From: Parendozoicomonas sp. Alg238-R29
Lineage (GTDB): Bacteria; Pseudomonadota; Gammaproteobacteria; Pseudomonadales; Endozoicomonadaceae
Length of the DNA: 64,000 bases
Reading direction: 5' to 3'
Assembly: GCF_947331445.1 (NCBI RefSeq)
Contig: NZ_CAMZOG010000003.1
Span: forward strand, 40,884-104,883
The position numbers were made by a program, and so were the translations under genes. This document shows, in pieces, positions 1-10,169 of this stretch. Numbering within the stretch: the stretch's first letter is position 1; each line of letters begins with the position of its first letter. The notes beneath the pieces were generated by a model. That model was not told where the DNA came from, did no database searches, and saw only the letters and a program-made list of their open reading frames with translations.

Positions 1-547
1 CATAACGATTGTCCACAATTATGGCTGGCACTCCCATAAGCTGGGCTCCCCGGGTAATAGCACTGGCTTTTTGCGCCTGATTTCGGATCCCGAATGAATC
101 ATATATACGCCCAAAATCAGCTTCTTTCACCCCAAATCTTTGTTTCAGGAATTCGGCTATATCTTTCTCTTTATCCAGCCGCTTGCCCTGCTTCTGTACT
201 GCGTCAAAAATCACAAAGTGCGCTTGTTCCAGCAAGTTCATCTCTTCAAGGGCATAAAATAACTGCGCATGAGCCTGCCAGGGCTTTCCAAATATGACTG
301 GAATTTCAGCGGTTTCCACATCCTTTCCAAGACCCTTTTTCCAGCCCTCCTGTATCTTTGCCAGATCAAAACAGTGTGGACAGCCGTACCAAAACACTGT
401 TTCCACCTCAATTTTTCCCAGAATTCCGACAACAGGTAATGGCTGTTTAAGACGTTTGTAATCAACGCCTTCGCGATACCCAGCGGGAGCCGCCAGCAAA
501 GGTAAACTTAATAAAGCCAGAAAAATTACAGGCAGCAGTCTTGGCAT
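1..547 (-). CDS. dsbA: Thiol:disulfide interchange protein DsbA (3' end outside window)
   Basis: Periplasmic thioredoxin-fold oxidase that puts disulfide bonds into exported proteins and is re-oxidised by DsbB. Reading from ATG at 547, the protein has a signal peptide (MPRLLPVIFLALLSLPLLAA), then the active site CPHC at residues 56-59 in the context FWYGCPHCF. The cis-proline loop GVPAIIVDNRY falls just before the window edge. The 182 codons seen are most of the usual ~210; the stop lies left of base 1. A GGGGA Shine-Dalgarno precedes the ATG. The next genes are two c-type cytochromes, whose haem cysteines pass through a Dsb-handled state. The same dsbA-c4-c5-engB order is known in Pseudomonas. 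Identification is firm; only the C-terminus is unseen. Confidence 0.95.
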   Translation of the reverse strand, partial: MPRLLPVIFLALLSLPLLAAPAGYREGVDYKRLKQPLPVVGILGKIEVETVFWYGCPHCFDLAKIQEGWKKGLGKDVETAEIPVIFGKPWQAHAQLFYALEEMNLLEQAHFVIFDAVQKQGKRLDKEKDIAEFLKQRFGVKEADFGRIYDSFGIRNQAQKASAITRGAQLMGVPAIIVDNRY

Positions 548-679
548 TCTTTCCCCCAATGAAGAACAAAACACAGAAGCGATTCCGGTTATTTTAAATT
601 AGCAGGAAAACGTAGATTTGATGGAGGAGAAAGAGGGGGAGATGTGGCGAAGCCTGAACAGGCTCCGCCGCAAAGAGAA

Positions 680-1291
680 TTAACGCAACCCGCTGATATA
701 GCTGCTCAGAGCATCAACCTGCTTGTTACTGAGCTTTTCTGCGATATCTCGCATGATCCGTGTATCACCATCATTTACGCGATCACCTTCACGGAAGTCA
801 CGCAGCTGCTTCGCCAGGTAAGCAGGGTGCTGGCCAGCAAGCATTGGGAATTTCGCTAAAGAGTTACCCTTGCCAGTTGGCGCATGACAGGCAGTACAGG
901 CTGGAATGCCTTTCTCAACATCACCGCCACGATAGAGCTGTTCGCCAACAGCAACAGAAGACTCTCTAGCTACACCGAGAGGAGCAGCCTGGCTGGCATA
1001 AAAGGCTGAGATATCGGCAATATCCTGATCGCTCAGGTTATCAACCATACCGGTCATCTCCACAACCTTGCGCTCGCCACTCTTAATATCGGAAATCTGC
1101 TTAATCAGATAGCCTTCACCCTGCCCGGCAAGGCTGGGAAAGTTTGGCGCAATACTTACCCCAGTTGCACCATGACAGGCTGTACATACGGCTATTTTAG
1201 CTTTACCGGCTGTAGCGTCCCCAGCAGCCGCAGCGTAGCCAGTCCACCCCAGACCTACCAGCAAACAAACAATAAACTTTTTCATCAACAC
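680..1291 (-). CDS. Cytochrome c4, dihaem
   Basis: Periplasmic dihaem electron carrier that feeds terminal oxidases. The 203-aa product has a signal peptide (KKFIVCLLVGLGWTGYAAAA), followed by two CTACH haem-attachment motifs at about residues 36-40 and 132-136. That is the two-lobed layout and length of cytochrome c4, with Met axial-ligand candidates after each motif. Two starts are possible: GTG at 1291, with GGAG seven bases upstream, or ATG at 1285, with GGAG 13 bases away. The spacing favours GTG, and the mature protein is unaffected. It lies downstream of the c5 gene on the same strand. An aa3 oxidase cluster 17 kb away is a plausible electron acceptor. Confidence 0.95.
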   Translation of the reverse strand: MLMKKFIVCLLVGLGWTGYAAAAGDATAGKAKIAVCTACHGATGVSIAPNFPSLAGQGEGYLIKQISDIKSGERKVVEMTGMVDNLSDQDIADISAFYASQAAPLGVARESSVAVGEQLYRGGDVEKGIPACTACHAPTGKGNSLAKFPMLAGQHPAYLAKQLRDFREGDRVNDGDTRIMRDIAEKLSNKQVDALSSYISGLR

Positions 1292-1339
1292 AACCCGGCT
1301 CCGGTTATTTTTTATCCGATTTTTCTTGCTCAGCTCGGT

Positions 1340-1645
1340 TTACTGAGAGCTGGACATATAGCTTATGACCGCTTGGTAATCTTCAGGGCTACAGTCCATA
1401 CACATTCCCCGTGGCGGCATAGCCCCAACCCCTTTGATGACACTTTGAACGAGAGTATCCATGCCCTTTTTCAGCCTTGGCTCCCAGTTCTCGGCATTGC
1501 CTTTGCGCGGAGCATTGGCGATTCCTGCATCATGACAAACTCGGCAAGATGTCTGGTAAATCTGTTCCGGCGCTTTTTGCGCCATCCCCGTTTGGGCTGC
1601 AAGAAGAGCCGCAAGGAAAAAGGTCGTTCTCGTTATTATCTTCAT
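1340..1645 (-). CDS. Cytochrome c5-like monohaem cytochrome
   Basis: Small periplasmic c-type cytochrome. From ATG at 1645 the 101-aa product has a signal peptide ending at TGMAQ, one CRVCH haem motif at residues 34-38 and a Met ligand in GAMPPRG near residue 76. It also has the cysteine pair in GMCMDCS (82 and 85), a trait of the cytochrome c5 group. I chose the internal ATG because GAGG lies five bases upstream and the signal peptide starts there. The longer reading frame (to 1741) adds 32 residues with no signal character. Probably cotranscribed with the c4 gene 48 bp downstream. Confidence 0.9.
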   Translation of the reverse strand: MKIITRTTFFLAALLAAQTGMAQKAPEQIYQTSCRVCHDAGIANAPRKGNAENWEPRLKKGMDTLVQSVIKGVGAMPPRGMCMDCSPEDYQAVISYMSSSQ

Positions 1646-1876
1646 AGGAGCCTCACCAGGCCTCCGATGTTTCAACCACCGGCAACTCTGTTGCCACAGG
1701 CCGTAACACTCATGAGGCAGGCATTTTTCTTTATTTATCATGCACTTCTTCGTGCAGAGAGCTGTTTTTATATACCAGCTCGCACTAAGGCTGGGTCATT
1801 ATATACTATGCACTCTGTAAATCTGAACTCGGCTGTTCGTAGAAACGCCAGAAAACACTGAGAAAAGAGCTATTTA

Positions 1877-2542
1877 ATGCCAAAAACCACCACCTCCCTC
1901 AACTATCGCACGGCCAGTTTCCTGATCAGCGCCGCGCGTCTGGACCAGTGTCCGCCGGCTACAGCCAGGGAGGTTGCCTTTGCCGGACGCTCTAATGCCG
2001 GTAAGTCGAGTGCACTGAACGCCCTGACTGGTTCCAACAAACTGGCCAGAACCAGTAAAACGCCTGGCCGTACACAGTTGCTAAATTTTTTTGAAGTTGA
2101 CGAAGAACATCGCCTTGTAGACTTACCTGGCTACGGATACGCAAAAGTTCCTGAAAAGATGAAGCTGGAATGGCAAAAGCATCTAGGAGCTTACCTTGAG
2201 CAGCGTGAATGTCTGGTTGGGGTGGTGCTCTTAATTGATATTCGTCACCCATTGAAAGAGTTTGACCAGATGATGATCGACTGGTCTATTTCCAGCGAGA
2301 TGCCTCTGCACATCCTTTTAACCAAGAGTGACAAACTCAAATATGGCGCTGCAAAAGCAGCCCTGCAGAAGTTACGAAATCACCTTAAGGACCATCAGGA
2401 TCTGATTACTCTACAAATGTTCTCATCTCTGAAGAAAAGCGGCGTAGATGAACTTTCAGCTCGTCTTGATAGCTGGCTCTGTCAGGAGTTTGAACAAGAG
2501 GAAGAGTTCGTTGAAGCTGAAACTGGGAATGTAACAGACTAA
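1877..2542 (+). CDS. engB: Ribosome-biogenesis GTPase EngB/YsxC (YihA)
   Basis: Small essential GTPase of the TrmE-Era-EngA-EngB family, needed for late assembly of the large ribosomal subunit. The sequence shows G1 GRSNAGKS at residues 37-44, the G2 threonine in the GRTQ context, G3 DLPGYGY from residue 82 and G4 TKSD at 149-152. The length of 221 aa is typical; the acidic C-terminal tail ([12 protein letters not shown]) is a little longer than in some relatives. It is divergent from the cytochrome c5 gene and ends at a Rho-independent terminator, so it is probably monocistronic. Confidence 0.97.
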   Translation: MPKTTTSLNYRTASFLISAARLDQCPPATAREVAFAGRSNAGKSSALNALTGSNKLARTSKTPGRTQLLNFFEVDEEHRLVDLPGYGYAKVPEKMKLEWQKHLGAYLEQRECLVGVVLLIDIRHPLKEFDQMMIDWSISSEMPLHILLTKSDKLKYGAAKAALQKLRNHLKDHQDLITLQMFSSLKKSGVDELSARLDSWLCQEFEQEEEFVEAETGNVTD

Positions 2543-2547
2543 GACTA

Positions 2548-2561
2548 AAGATCTAGATCTT
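2548..2561. repeat. 14-bp perfect palindrome after engB
   Basis: AAGATCTAGATCTT is a perfect palindrome six bases after the engB stop codon. It is too short and AT-rich for a strong hairpin. Function not evident; it may be a protein site or chance. Confidence 0.4.
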
Positions 2562-2591
2562 AGAAAATACTCTAAAAAAACGGGCAAAAAA

Positions 2592-2640
2592 AACTCCGGC
2601 ATCTTGGGGGAGGGATGGCCGGAGTTAAGTCTTCTTTTTT
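2592..2640 (+). terminator. Rho-independent terminator of engB
   Basis: Stem arms AACTCCGGC (2592-2600) and GCCGGAGTT (2618-2626) enclose a 17-nt G-rich loop and are followed by a T-rich stretch ending in TTTTTT. An A-run precedes the stem, so it could also act on leftward transcripts. Confidence 0.8.
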
Positions 2641-2806
2641 ACCCCCAGAGCACACACTTCTCTGAAGGTACAACACCAAACACACAAGGAGTTTCAAGCA
2701 TTCTCTCAACGCTCATATACTCTGACCATGATGTTAGGAAAAAGTTCATTTTTTTTAGAACTTTTTTCCAAAAACATGGCAACCCCTTGGATATGAAGGA
2801 CTCCAA

Positions 2807-4171
2807 CTAGTTCCCAGAACCCGATCCTCCATACTCTAGCCCTAAATAAAGAAACATTCGGGCTACAAAACTTTTCAGAGCCTCAAAGGCAACCTTTGGC
2901 TTCCCTCTCTCCCGCCCGGGAATCTGGTGGGCTCCCAACTGTGCCAATGCGATCTTTATGTCATCCATATAATGGTCCGATGTATTCAGCCACATCTCGG
3001 GAATCGCCACATCGGAAGTATGGTTACGATCAACCAATAAATAGCCTTTCTCTCCTGTAGAAAAAACAGCCATACGTCCTTCAGGAGCCACTGCTCCCGA
3101 AAGAGGTACGATGCTAACAGGCTGACGAACCTGCCTCTGGGAAACAAATGCAGAAAGAGCACCAAGCACTGGTTCAGTAAGAGGGAAAATTAAAGCATCA
3201 AAACCCAGCTGCCACCCCTCTGGCCATTCTCTATTGATAAGCCACTCTGTCAGCCATACAGGTTCAATTACACTCTCTTCCTGAATGTCAAGTGGCAGTT
3301 CAGTTTCTGACAACATACGATCATGTCGCCACAACTGTACAAACATCGCGTGCCGGTTGCTGGCAGGGCGGAGGCGAACCGAAGTAATACGTTCATTGCG
3401 GCAGTTCAGCAAAAGATTAATCCAACTGGCCTCAAGGGTATTTGGCAAATCGGGAGCAGGATTATGTTGATCAATATAAATCACCAGTTCACCGTGCTTT
3501 CGACTGCCACTTCCTGATACTCTCAAAACCAGCTCTATAAACTGATCCAGATTTTCCGATGCAAAATGTATCTGACGACGGCCTTCATACTGTGTTCCCA
3601 TCTGAGCCCGAAGATCTTTCCAGTGCACTCCCAGAAGAGACGCATGACCAACAGGAAACCAAGTCATCTGGCGCCACCAGGACCATTGATGCCCTGATGC
3701 GTAATAGTTCAGGGCATTTGTTCCGCTCCGCAAAGCCCAATCCCAGCCGTTATGGGACTGGGCATAATCCACGGCAGTTTGCATACCGAAAGAAACAAAA
3801 GGTCGACTGGCATTGCCAAACGTGTTGATCAGCCCCTGACCAACCAGAAACATAAGAACAAGCGAAGCAATACCCAGAGACTCTTCTTCCCCAAGACGAA
3901 CAACAGAGTCCTGCACAGTCCAGGGGTGATCGGCGAACTCATACCGTTTGTTAAAGGGGAGACGGTTCAAAATAAGGTTTTCACCGCAAATACCGCCTCC
4001 ACAAAAATACTCCGAAGAAGAAATATCCGCAGGGTTTCTGTTCTTCGTCGACGCATGTAGAGGAGTGCTGTTTGCTAACCCGGGGAAAATAAGAATAAAA
4101 AAACAAAGTGGCAAAAAACAAAGTGGCAGCCATCGGAGCCATTTCTGGTCAGGAACTTTTAAACCCGGCAT
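2807..4171 (-). CDS. Exported protein of unknown family (paralogue of 35201-36919 and 37004-38485)
   Basis: A 454-aa protein I do not recognise. The start at 4171 has GGAG eight bases upstream. A hydrophobic stretch near residues 15-33 (PLCFLPLCFFILIFPGLANS) looks like a Sec signal peptide or anchor, and another hydrophobic segment lies near residue 105 (SLVLMFLVGQGLI). By eye it shares a gapped pattern with two proteins at 35.2-38.5 kb: YEFADH near the mature N-terminus, then YIDxHNPAP...NTLEASWINLLL before a beta-rich section (SVRLRP...FVQLW), and GEKGY...SDVAIPEMWL near the end. It is the most divergent of the three. It lies between engB and polA, which adjoin in Pseudomonas, so it is probably an insertion. 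No catalytic motif is evident. Confidence 0.75.
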   Translation of the reverse strand: MPGLKVPDQKWLRWLPLCFLPLCFFILIFPGLANSTPLHASTKNRNPADISSSEYFCGGGICGENLILNRLPFNKRYEFADHPWTVQDSVVRLGEEESLGIASLVLMFLVGQGLINTFGNASRPFVSFGMQTAVDYAQSHNGWDWALRSGTNALNYYASGHQWSWWRQMTWFPVGHASLLGVHWKDLRAQMGTQYEGRRQIHFASENLDQFIELVLRVSGSGSRKHGELVIYIDQHNPAPDLPNTLEASWINLLLNCRNERITSVRLRPASNRHAMFVQLWRHDRMLSETELPLDIQEESVIEPVWLTEWLINREWPEGWQLGFDALIFPLTEPVLGALSAFVSQRQVRQPVSIVPLSGAVAPEGRMAVFSTGEKGYLLVDRNHTSDVAIPEMWLNTSDHYMDDIKIALAQLGAHQIPGRERGKPKVAFEALKSFVARMFLYLGLEYGGSGSGN

Positions 4172-4274
4172 GTCACTACTCCTTCAGCGAAAGGGGCAAA
4201 AGTATAGTGAAAATAAAAGAGTGGATTCACAAAAGAACCCCGAAAGCACTGCTCCCGGGGCTTACAGAGGGAAC

Positions 4275-7088
4275 TTAGTGAGCTTCGTCCCAGTTGTCAC
4301 CGATACCGGCATCAACAACCAGAGGTACATCGAGAGTCACCGCTGAAGACATGTGCTCTTTTAAACCTGCAACCACGCAGTCCAGCTGGTCTTCCCGTAC
4401 TTCTAAAACCAGTTCATCGTGTACCTGCATTATGATACGAGCGTCGTAGGTTTCTTCCTGCAACCAGTTATCCACAGAGATCATTGCTGCTTTAATAATA
4501 TCCGCAGCCGTTCCCTGCATAGGAGCATTTATAGCCGTACGCTCTGCTGCCTGCTGGCGCATTTTGTTTCGGGCATTAATTTCCGGCAGGTGTAGTCTCC
4601 GACCGGACAAGGTTTCCACATAACCCTGTTCATGAGCCAGAGCGCGAGTCTGATCCATATAGCTTTGTACTCCGGGATAACGAGCAAAGTACAACTCTAC
4701 ATACTTCTGAGCATCGCCACGGGGAATCCCCAGCTGCTTAGCCAAACCAAAGGCAGACATACCGTAAATCAGACCGAAGTTAATCGCTTTCGCACTGCGG
4801 CGCTGATCTGCAGTTACTTCATCAAGAGCAACACCAAATACTTCCGCGGCTGTGGCTTTGTGTACATCCAACCCTTCAGAGAAGGCATTCAGCAACCCTT
4901 TGTCGCCTGAAAGATGCGCCATAATACGCAGTTCGATCTGGGAGTAATCTGCGGCCACCAGTTTATAACCTGGCTTAGTAACAAATGCCTGACGAATACG
5001 GCGACCTTCCCCAGAACGCACCGGAATATTTTGCAGGTTGGGATCAGAAGACGACAAACGTCCTGTAGCAGTCACGGCCTGATGATAAGAAGTATGAACA
5101 CGCCCGGTAGAAGGCTTGATCATCTGAGGGAGCTTATCGGTATAAGTGGACTTCAGCTTGCTCAGGCTTCTATGTTCAAGAATTAGCCTTGGCAATTCAT
5201 AATTATTTGCCAGTTCCACCAACACGTCTTCAGCGGTGGAAGGTTGCCCCTTGGGAGTTTTCTTAATAACCGGAAGGCACTGCTTTTCGAACAACAAAAC
5301 CTGAAGCTGCTTGGGAGAGGAAAGGTTGAACTCTTCTCCAGCTTCCTTCCATGCCTGGCTCTGAATCTCCTGAAGTCGTTCGCCAATTTCCAGACTCTGT
5401 TGACCTAGTCGGTTGGCATCAATCAAAGCGCCATTGCGTTCAATACGAGAAAGAATGGGGACGAGAGGAAGTTCAAAGCTGTTGAAAACATCCACCAGCT
5501 TTGGGTGTTTCTCAAGTTGTGGCCAGAGAGCCTGATGCAAACGAAGAGTAATATCGGCATCTTCTGCAGCGTAAGGGCCAGCCTGCTCCAGAGCAATCTG
5601 GTTAAAGGTCAGCTGCTTGGCACCTTTACCGGCAATATCCTCAAAGTGAACGGTATCTACACCCAGATATTTCTTCGCCAGACTATCCATATCGTGGCGG
5701 GTACCGGTGGAATCCAGCACATACGACTCCAGCATGGTATCAAAGGCAATGCCTTTCAGGTCGATATCATAACGAGCCAGAACACTACGATCGTATTTCA
5801 GGTTCTGCCCAACTTTAGGGTGTTTATCGTTTTCCAGCAGAGGCTTGAGGGCTTCAAGAACAGCGTCTCTATCCAGCTGTTTGGGCGCATCCAGATAATC
5901 GTGGGCCAGAGGAACATAAGCAGCCTTGCCCGCTTCAACAGCAAAAGAAACACCAACAATGTCGGCTTCCATATAATCCAGGCTGGTTGTTTCCGTATCA
6001 AAGGCAAACAATTCAGCAGACTTCAACTGCTCCAGCCAGAAATCAAAACGCTCCTGCTCCAGAATAGTTTCATAACTGGTTTCGATGGCTGCAGGTATTT
6101 CGATTTCATCATCCACTTCAACAGAAGCCGGAGCAGAAGAAGCGGCTGATGTTTTAGCTGGCTTGTCAGAACTACCACTCTTCAGCTCTTTAACCCAGCC
6201 ACGAAACTCCAGCTCTTCAAAGTACTTCAGCAGCTGATCTTTATCTTCTTCACTGGGAACAAGATCATCAAGAGTACAACCCAGATCCAGATCGGTACGG
6301 ATTGTTGCCAGCTCATAAGACAGATAAGCCTGCTCTTTATTGTCTTCCAGCTTTTTGCCCATGGTCTTTGAACCACGAAAACCAAGCTCTGCCACTTTAT
6401 CAATATTGGCGTAAATAGTGTCCAGGCCACCCAACCCCTGTAGCAAAGCCAGTGCTGTTTTGTTACCGACACCCGGAACACCAGGAATGTTATCAACCTT
6501 GTCTCCCATCAGAGCCAGGAAGTCGATTATCAATTCTGGGCCGATACCAAATTTTTCATGAACACCAGGAATATCCATTACATAGTTGGACATAGTGTTC
6601 ACCAGGGTCACATGGTCGTTTACCAGCTGAGCCAGATCTTTATCACCGGTTGAAATAACTGTTTTACGGTTGGCTTCTGTAGCCCTTGTAGCAAGGGTTC
6701 CGATCACGTCATCAGCTTCAACACCTTCAATCACCAGCATTGGCATACTGGTTGCGCGAATAATTTCGTAGAGTGGCTCAACCTGACAACGCAAATCATC
6801 AGGCATTGGAGGGCGTTGGGCTTTGTATTCCGGATAAATATCATCCCGGAAGGTTTTCCCTTTCGCATCAAATATCACTACAACCGTGCTGCCCGGATAA
6901 TCCGCTTGCAGTCGACGCAACATACCAACAACACCTTTCACAGCGCCGGTTGGCATGCCTTTAGAATTGGTCAGTGGCGGAAGGGCGTGAAAGGCTCTGT
7001 AGAGATAGGATGAGCCATCGACAAGGACCAGAGGTTTCTGATCGTGCCCCTCTTCAGTGAGACCGGTGGAGTCTTGTAGATCAGTCAT
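4275..7088 (-). CDS. polA: DNA polymerase I
   Basis: Gap-filling and repair polymerase that removes RNA primers. From ATG at 7088 (AAGGA upstream; a TTG reading to 7109 is less likely) it has 937 aa, the usual length. The N-terminal 5'-3' exonuclease covers roughly residues 18-310 and includes the helix-hairpin-helix [10 protein letters not shown]. The 3'-5' exonuclease keeps the DTET metal motif near residue 363, so proofreading should be active. The polymerase domain has motif A DYSQIELR near 713, motif [15 protein letters not shown] near 765 and motif C QVHDELV near 888. An Ala/Ser-rich linker ([14 protein letters not shown]) separates the exonuclease domains. It is divergent from the DUF2782 lipoprotein gene. 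Confidence 0.98.
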   Translation of the reverse strand: MTDLQDSTGLTEEGHDQKPLVLVDGSSYLYRAFHALPPLTNSKGMPTGAVKGVVGMLRRLQADYPGSTVVVIFDAKGKTFRDDIYPEYKAQRPPMPDDLRCQVEPLYEIIRATSMPMLVIEGVEADDVIGTLATRATEANRKTVISTGDKDLAQLVNDHVTLVNTMSNYVMDIPGVHEKFGIGPELIIDFLALMGDKVDNIPGVPGVGNKTALALLQGLGGLDTIYANIDKVAELGFRGSKTMGKKLEDNKEQAYLSYELATIRTDLDLGCTLDDLVPSEEDKDQLLKYFEELEFRGWVKELKSGSSDKPAKTSAASSAPASVEVDDEIEIPAAIETSYETILEQERFDFWLEQLKSAELFAFDTETTSLDYMEADIVGVSFAVEAGKAAYVPLAHDYLDAPKQLDRDAVLEALKPLLENDKHPKVGQNLKYDRSVLARYDIDLKGIAFDTMLESYVLDSTGTRHDMDSLAKKYLGVDTVHFEDIAGKGAKQLTFNQIALEQAGPYAAEDADITLRLHQALWPQLEKHPKLVDVFNSFELPLVPILSRIERNGALIDANRLGQQSLEIGERLQEIQSQAWKEAGEEFNLSSPKQLQVLLFEKQCLPVIKKTPKGQPSTAEDVLVELANNYELPRLILEHRSLSKLKSTYTDKLPQMIKPSTGRVHTSYHQAVTATGRLSSSDPNLQNIPVRSGEGRRIRQAFVTKPGYKLVAADYSQIELRIMAHLSGDKGLLNAFSEGLDVHKATAAEVFGVALDEVTADQRRSAKAINFGLIYGMSAFGLAKQLGIPRGDAQKYVELYFARYPGVQSYMDQTRALAHEQGYVETLSGRRLHLPEINARNKMRQQAAERTAINAPMQGTAADIIKAAMISVDNWLQEETYDARIIMQVHDELVLEVREDQLDCVVAGLKEHMSSAVTLDVPLVVDAGIGDNWDEAH

Positions 7089-7349
7089 TGTCTTCCTTGT
7101 TGTTCCCAACTTATGTTTTCCACCTAAAGTTGCTTACCCGCTCACGAAGATAAACATCAAAAGAGGTGCCATTTAAAGATTCGTTTCAGTGATTAATCCG
7201 GTCGCTATCCCGCGATAGTTGAAGGTAGAATGACCGCGGGCAAACACCGGTTCGGGCTATTCTAGACCAGCACGCTTTGCACAGACACCTGTCTGACTGT
7301 GTGAATTGAGAAATTACCATCCCGGCCGGTCATTTATTGGGGTAAAAAC

Positions 7350-7781
7350 ATGAACAGACTCACCAGGGCTTTTGCGACTTCACTTTTTATAGTGGCTCCA
7401 GCCTTTACTGGGTTAAGTGGCTGCAGTACTTTGTCTTCTCCTGAGAATGAGCAGACAGAGGCTGGTATTCAGCCACCAGTGGCCATTCCGGGGGTTAAGT
7501 CTGTTCAGCCTGAAGACCCCAAACTGGCACTGCCAACACCGGAGCCGGATTTTGATCCGGATGCTCTGGAAAACCTGCCCGCCGGTACCGATATCATTAT
7601 CCGCCCAGGAAAAGAACGCACCATCCAGGAATATCGGGTGAATGGTGTTCTTTACTCAATAAAGGTGATTCCTAAAGTCGGGAAGCCCTACTATCTGGTT
7701 GCCGTCGATAACACCGGCAACTTTATGCGTTCCAACAGACCACAAATGCTGATCCCCAGCTGGAAAATTCTGGAATGGTAA
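7350..7781 (+). CDS. DUF2782 lipoprotein
   Basis: 143-aa protein with an N-terminal signal ending in a lipobox (LSGC, Cys 25), so probably anchored in a membrane facing the periplasm. A Pro-rich linker (QPEDPKLALPTPEPDFDPD) leads to a C-terminal domain of about 65 residues with the pattern REYRVNG..Y.IKV.PK.G.PYYLVD typical of DUF2782. Family function is unknown. It lies directly upstream of thrB and divergent from polA, the same arrangement as in Pseudomonas. Spacing to thrB is 43 bp, so the two are probably cotranscribed. Confidence 0.85.
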   Translation: MNRLTRAFATSLFIVAPAFTGLSGCSTLSSPENEQTEAGIQPPVAIPGVKSVQPEDPKLALPTPEPDFDPDALENLPAGTDIIIRPGKERTIQEYRVNGVLYSIKVIPKVGKPYYLVAVDNTGNFMRSNRPQMLIPSWKILEW

Positions 7782-7824
7782 TAACCATCCGCCAATAACA
7801 AACCAGGAGCCAGGATAAACAATA

Positions 7825-8820
7825 ATGTCAGTGTATACACAGCTCTCTCACAAGGATTTTTGCAGTTTCCTTTCCCTCTACGATCAGGGAGAGCTGATTA
7901 GCTGGAAAGGCATTGAAGCCGGTATTGAAAATACAAATTACTTTGTGAACACAAAGCGCTCAGGCTCTGGCGAACACAATTTTGTTCTAACAATCTTTGA
8001 GTATCTGCCCAAAGAGCGGCTTCCGTTCTTTATCCAGTTTATGGAATTGCTGGCAGACTCCGGGTTGCCAGTCCCAGCTCCGGTTCACGGGTTGGATGAC
8101 CAACCTCTACGTGAGATCAAAGGAAAGCCCTGCATGTTGCAGCCCCGCTTGCCCGGTCATCATGTAGACCCTGCCGATCTGACAATCACCCAATGTCAGG
8201 CTATTGGTGAAAACCTTGCCCGTATTCACGTTGCTGGAATAGGAGCAACATTCTCTCAGGATGATTTGCGGGGCATGGAGTGGATTAACAAGCAGATCAA
8301 CCGGCTCTCACTCTTACTTCCAAATGAAGAAGCTGAGCTGCAAGCCTCCCAGTGGAAGGACATTACCACCGGGCTGGCCGCTGAACCTGATCTGCCACAA
8401 GGCCTTATCCATGCTGACCTGTTTGTAGATAACGTACTGTTTGAAGGAGAACAGGTCACCGGCATGATCGACTTTTTCCAGTCCTGCAAAGGCTGGTTAC
8501 TTTATGATGTGGCAGTGACTGTGAATGACTGGTGCCGCCAGCCTGACTCTCTTGAGCTGGATGCAGCCCGAACTGAAGCATTTCTTAAGGCTTACAATGC
8601 TGTTCGCCCTTTCACCGATAGCGAAAAACGCTGCTGGCATCTGATGCACAGGCTGGCCTGCCTGCGATTCTGGATTTCCCGGCTGTTAACCTACACCTAT
8701 CCAGAAGATCCTGCTGAGGATGATCAGGATGAGGTTATCCGGCATTTCAAGGACCCTGATGAGTTCCGGGATATGCTGGAATTGCGTACAGAAAAGTCTT
8801 TTTGCCTGACGCTGCCATAA
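7825..8820 (+). CDS. thrB: Homoserine kinase (ThrB, APH-fold type)
   Basis: Phosphorylates homoserine in threonine biosynthesis. The 331-aa protein belongs to the aminoglycoside-phosphotransferase-fold class of homoserine kinases found in Pseudomonas and relatives, not the GHMP class of enteric bacteria. The catalytic loop HADLFVDNV is at residues 196-204 and the metal-binding MIDFF motif at 214-218. The N-terminal SWKGIEAGIENTNYFV is the nucleotide-loop region. A GGAG site lies 12 bases before the ATG. Its place next to polA and the DUF2782 lipoprotein supports the call. Confidence 0.93.
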   Translation: MSVYTQLSHKDFCSFLSLYDQGELISWKGIEAGIENTNYFVNTKRSGSGEHNFVLTIFEYLPKERLPFFIQFMELLADSGLPVPAPVHGLDDQPLREIKGKPCMLQPRLPGHHVDPADLTITQCQAIGENLARIHVAGIGATFSQDDLRGMEWINKQINRLSLLLPNEEAELQASQWKDITTGLAAEPDLPQGLIHADLFVDNVLFEGEQVTGMIDFFQSCKGWLLYDVAVTVNDWCRQPDSLELDAARTEAFLKAYNAVRPFTDSEKRCWHLMHRLACLRFWISRLLTYTYPEDPAEDDQDEVIRHFKDPDEFRDMLELRTEKSFCLTLP

Positions 8821-8884
8821 CCGTAAAAAAACATTTACTCCTGCCGATAAAGTCTTGGATTTCCAAGGCTTTACAGGCGGGCTG

Positions 8885-10141
8885 ATGACGCCATTTTCCT
8901 CCAGCCGACAACGAAAAATGAGTCTGCCCGATTTTCTGAGCTTCCAGAAACACAGGCAGTGCCGCCCTGAAAGAGCCTTTCTGCACGATTATCCCTACTG
9001 GAAAACCCCAGATGGCAGAGTCCTCTGGCTGGATACACGCAGACCCCATCAGGAGTATATAGTCAGAGCCAGCTCTCTTGAGGAGTTTTATCGCAAGGAT
9101 ATTATCCGTGGAGGAGTAGCCCTGCTGGATAACTACCTTCCGCCAGCAAAGAGCGACACTCCCATTCTCAAACGCAGAGCCAAACACAGAAAAGCTGTTA
9201 AGCAGCTGTCAGCCAAACCTACGCATGACTCCAGCTCTTCTGAGTATTCACTCCTTAGTGAAACAGGCCGTGAATCCCGTAAAGTTCATACTGCTAAACA
9301 CTCCCACAGATACCATCGCCGGTCCGCACGAGATAATTCACTAGAACAGAAACTAAAGACTCCACCAATAAAGCCACTGACAGATCAGGAATTTCACCAG
9401 GCAATTAACGATCTATCCCTGGAGAAAACAGCCAAAAACTCAAAACCGGTAGCTAGAGCCAAACAAGAATTAAGGTTGGAAGAAAGCAACCGGGAAGCTA
9501 TGCGGGGCTCTCTGGTAGAAAGAGTTCGTTACTTCCTTTCCAGAGCTTTGTCGGAAAAGCCACCTACAGAAGAACAAAGCGAACTGAACTGTCTGGGGAT
9601 CAATGAGAAAGGGCACATTGTTCTCACCAAATCTCGTTGGTTTTCCTTCCTCTTTCCTAATGCTCATATCCATAACTTCATTAACATTTATAAAAAAGCT
9701 ATAGGCAAGCACCTCAGCGCATTAAACAACATTCGTAAACTTTACGATTTACCACCTTTACATACGGAGCTCCCATGGAGGGAAGGGCAGTGCCACGCTG
9801 ACGTCATCAGCACCCGGCTTCAGCATATAGAACAGGCCAACAGCACTGATTTTATGGAGCTGCTGAACATACATATTGAGCAAGCCTATTTCTTTCTTCT
9901 CCATCAGGAAGACAACCATCATGTTCCTCGAATTATTCAGGAGCAACTGATTCACATGGGCAAGTTGGTGGTTGACTGGATGACAACGGCTCCGGCAGAA
10001 GGTGAGCTGATTATTCAGTATTACCAGAAAGCCCTGAGCAGCCTGAGCAATGATCCTAAAATCCGCAAACGTTGCCCTGTACTGACTCACAAAATTATGG
10101 GCTGTGCACAGTCTATTCTTGAGATACAGATTCGAGATTGA
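8885..10141 (+). CDS. Unknown protein, tandem paralogue 1 in the zinc locus
   Basis: I do not recognise this protein. Three starts are possible: TTG 8855, ATG 8885 and ATG 8918. ATG 8885 is preferred, with a G-rich site just upstream, giving 418 aa. No signal peptide or membrane segment is visible. Residues 12-90 (SLPDFLSF...TPDGRVLWLDTR...SLEEFYRKDIIRGG) match the start of the next gene's product, so the two are diverged tandem duplicates with a shared N-terminal domain of about 80 aa. A basic stretch KRRAKHRKAVKQL follows near residue 95, then Ser-rich sequence, then a helical C-terminal half. The pair sits between thrB and zur, where I expect znuA from Pseudomonas synteny. Role unknown; a cytoplasmic or injected protein fits the composition, but no secretion signal is seen. 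Confidence 0.7.
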   Translation: MTPFSSSRQRKMSLPDFLSFQKHRQCRPERAFLHDYPYWKTPDGRVLWLDTRRPHQEYIVRASSLEEFYRKDIIRGGVALLDNYLPPAKSDTPILKRRAKHRKAVKQLSAKPTHDSSSSEYSLLSETGRESRKVHTAKHSHRYHRRSARDNSLEQKLKTPPIKPLTDQEFHQAINDLSLEKTAKNSKPVARAKQELRLEESNREAMRGSLVERVRYFLSRALSEKPPTEEQSELNCLGINEKGHIVLTKSRWFSFLFPNAHIHNFINIYKKAIGKHLSALNNIRKLYDLPPLHTELPWREGQCHADVISTRLQHIEQANSTDFMELLNIHIEQAYFFLLHQEDNHHVPRIIQEQLIHMGKLVVDWMTTAPAEGELIIQYYQKALSSLSNDPKIRKRCPVLTHKIMGCAQSILEIQIRD

Positions 10142-10169
10142 TTCTCCAAGGATTGGAGCGAGACAAAAT

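Noticed and set aside
1646..1741. N-terminal extension of the cytochrome c5 gene
   Set aside because: The extension lies before the signal peptide and has no ribosome site; the ATG at 1645 is better placed.
7110..7349. Spot 42-like small RNA beside polA
   Set aside because: In enteric bacteria a small RNA gene lies next to polA, but no matching hairpin and T-run pattern is visible here.
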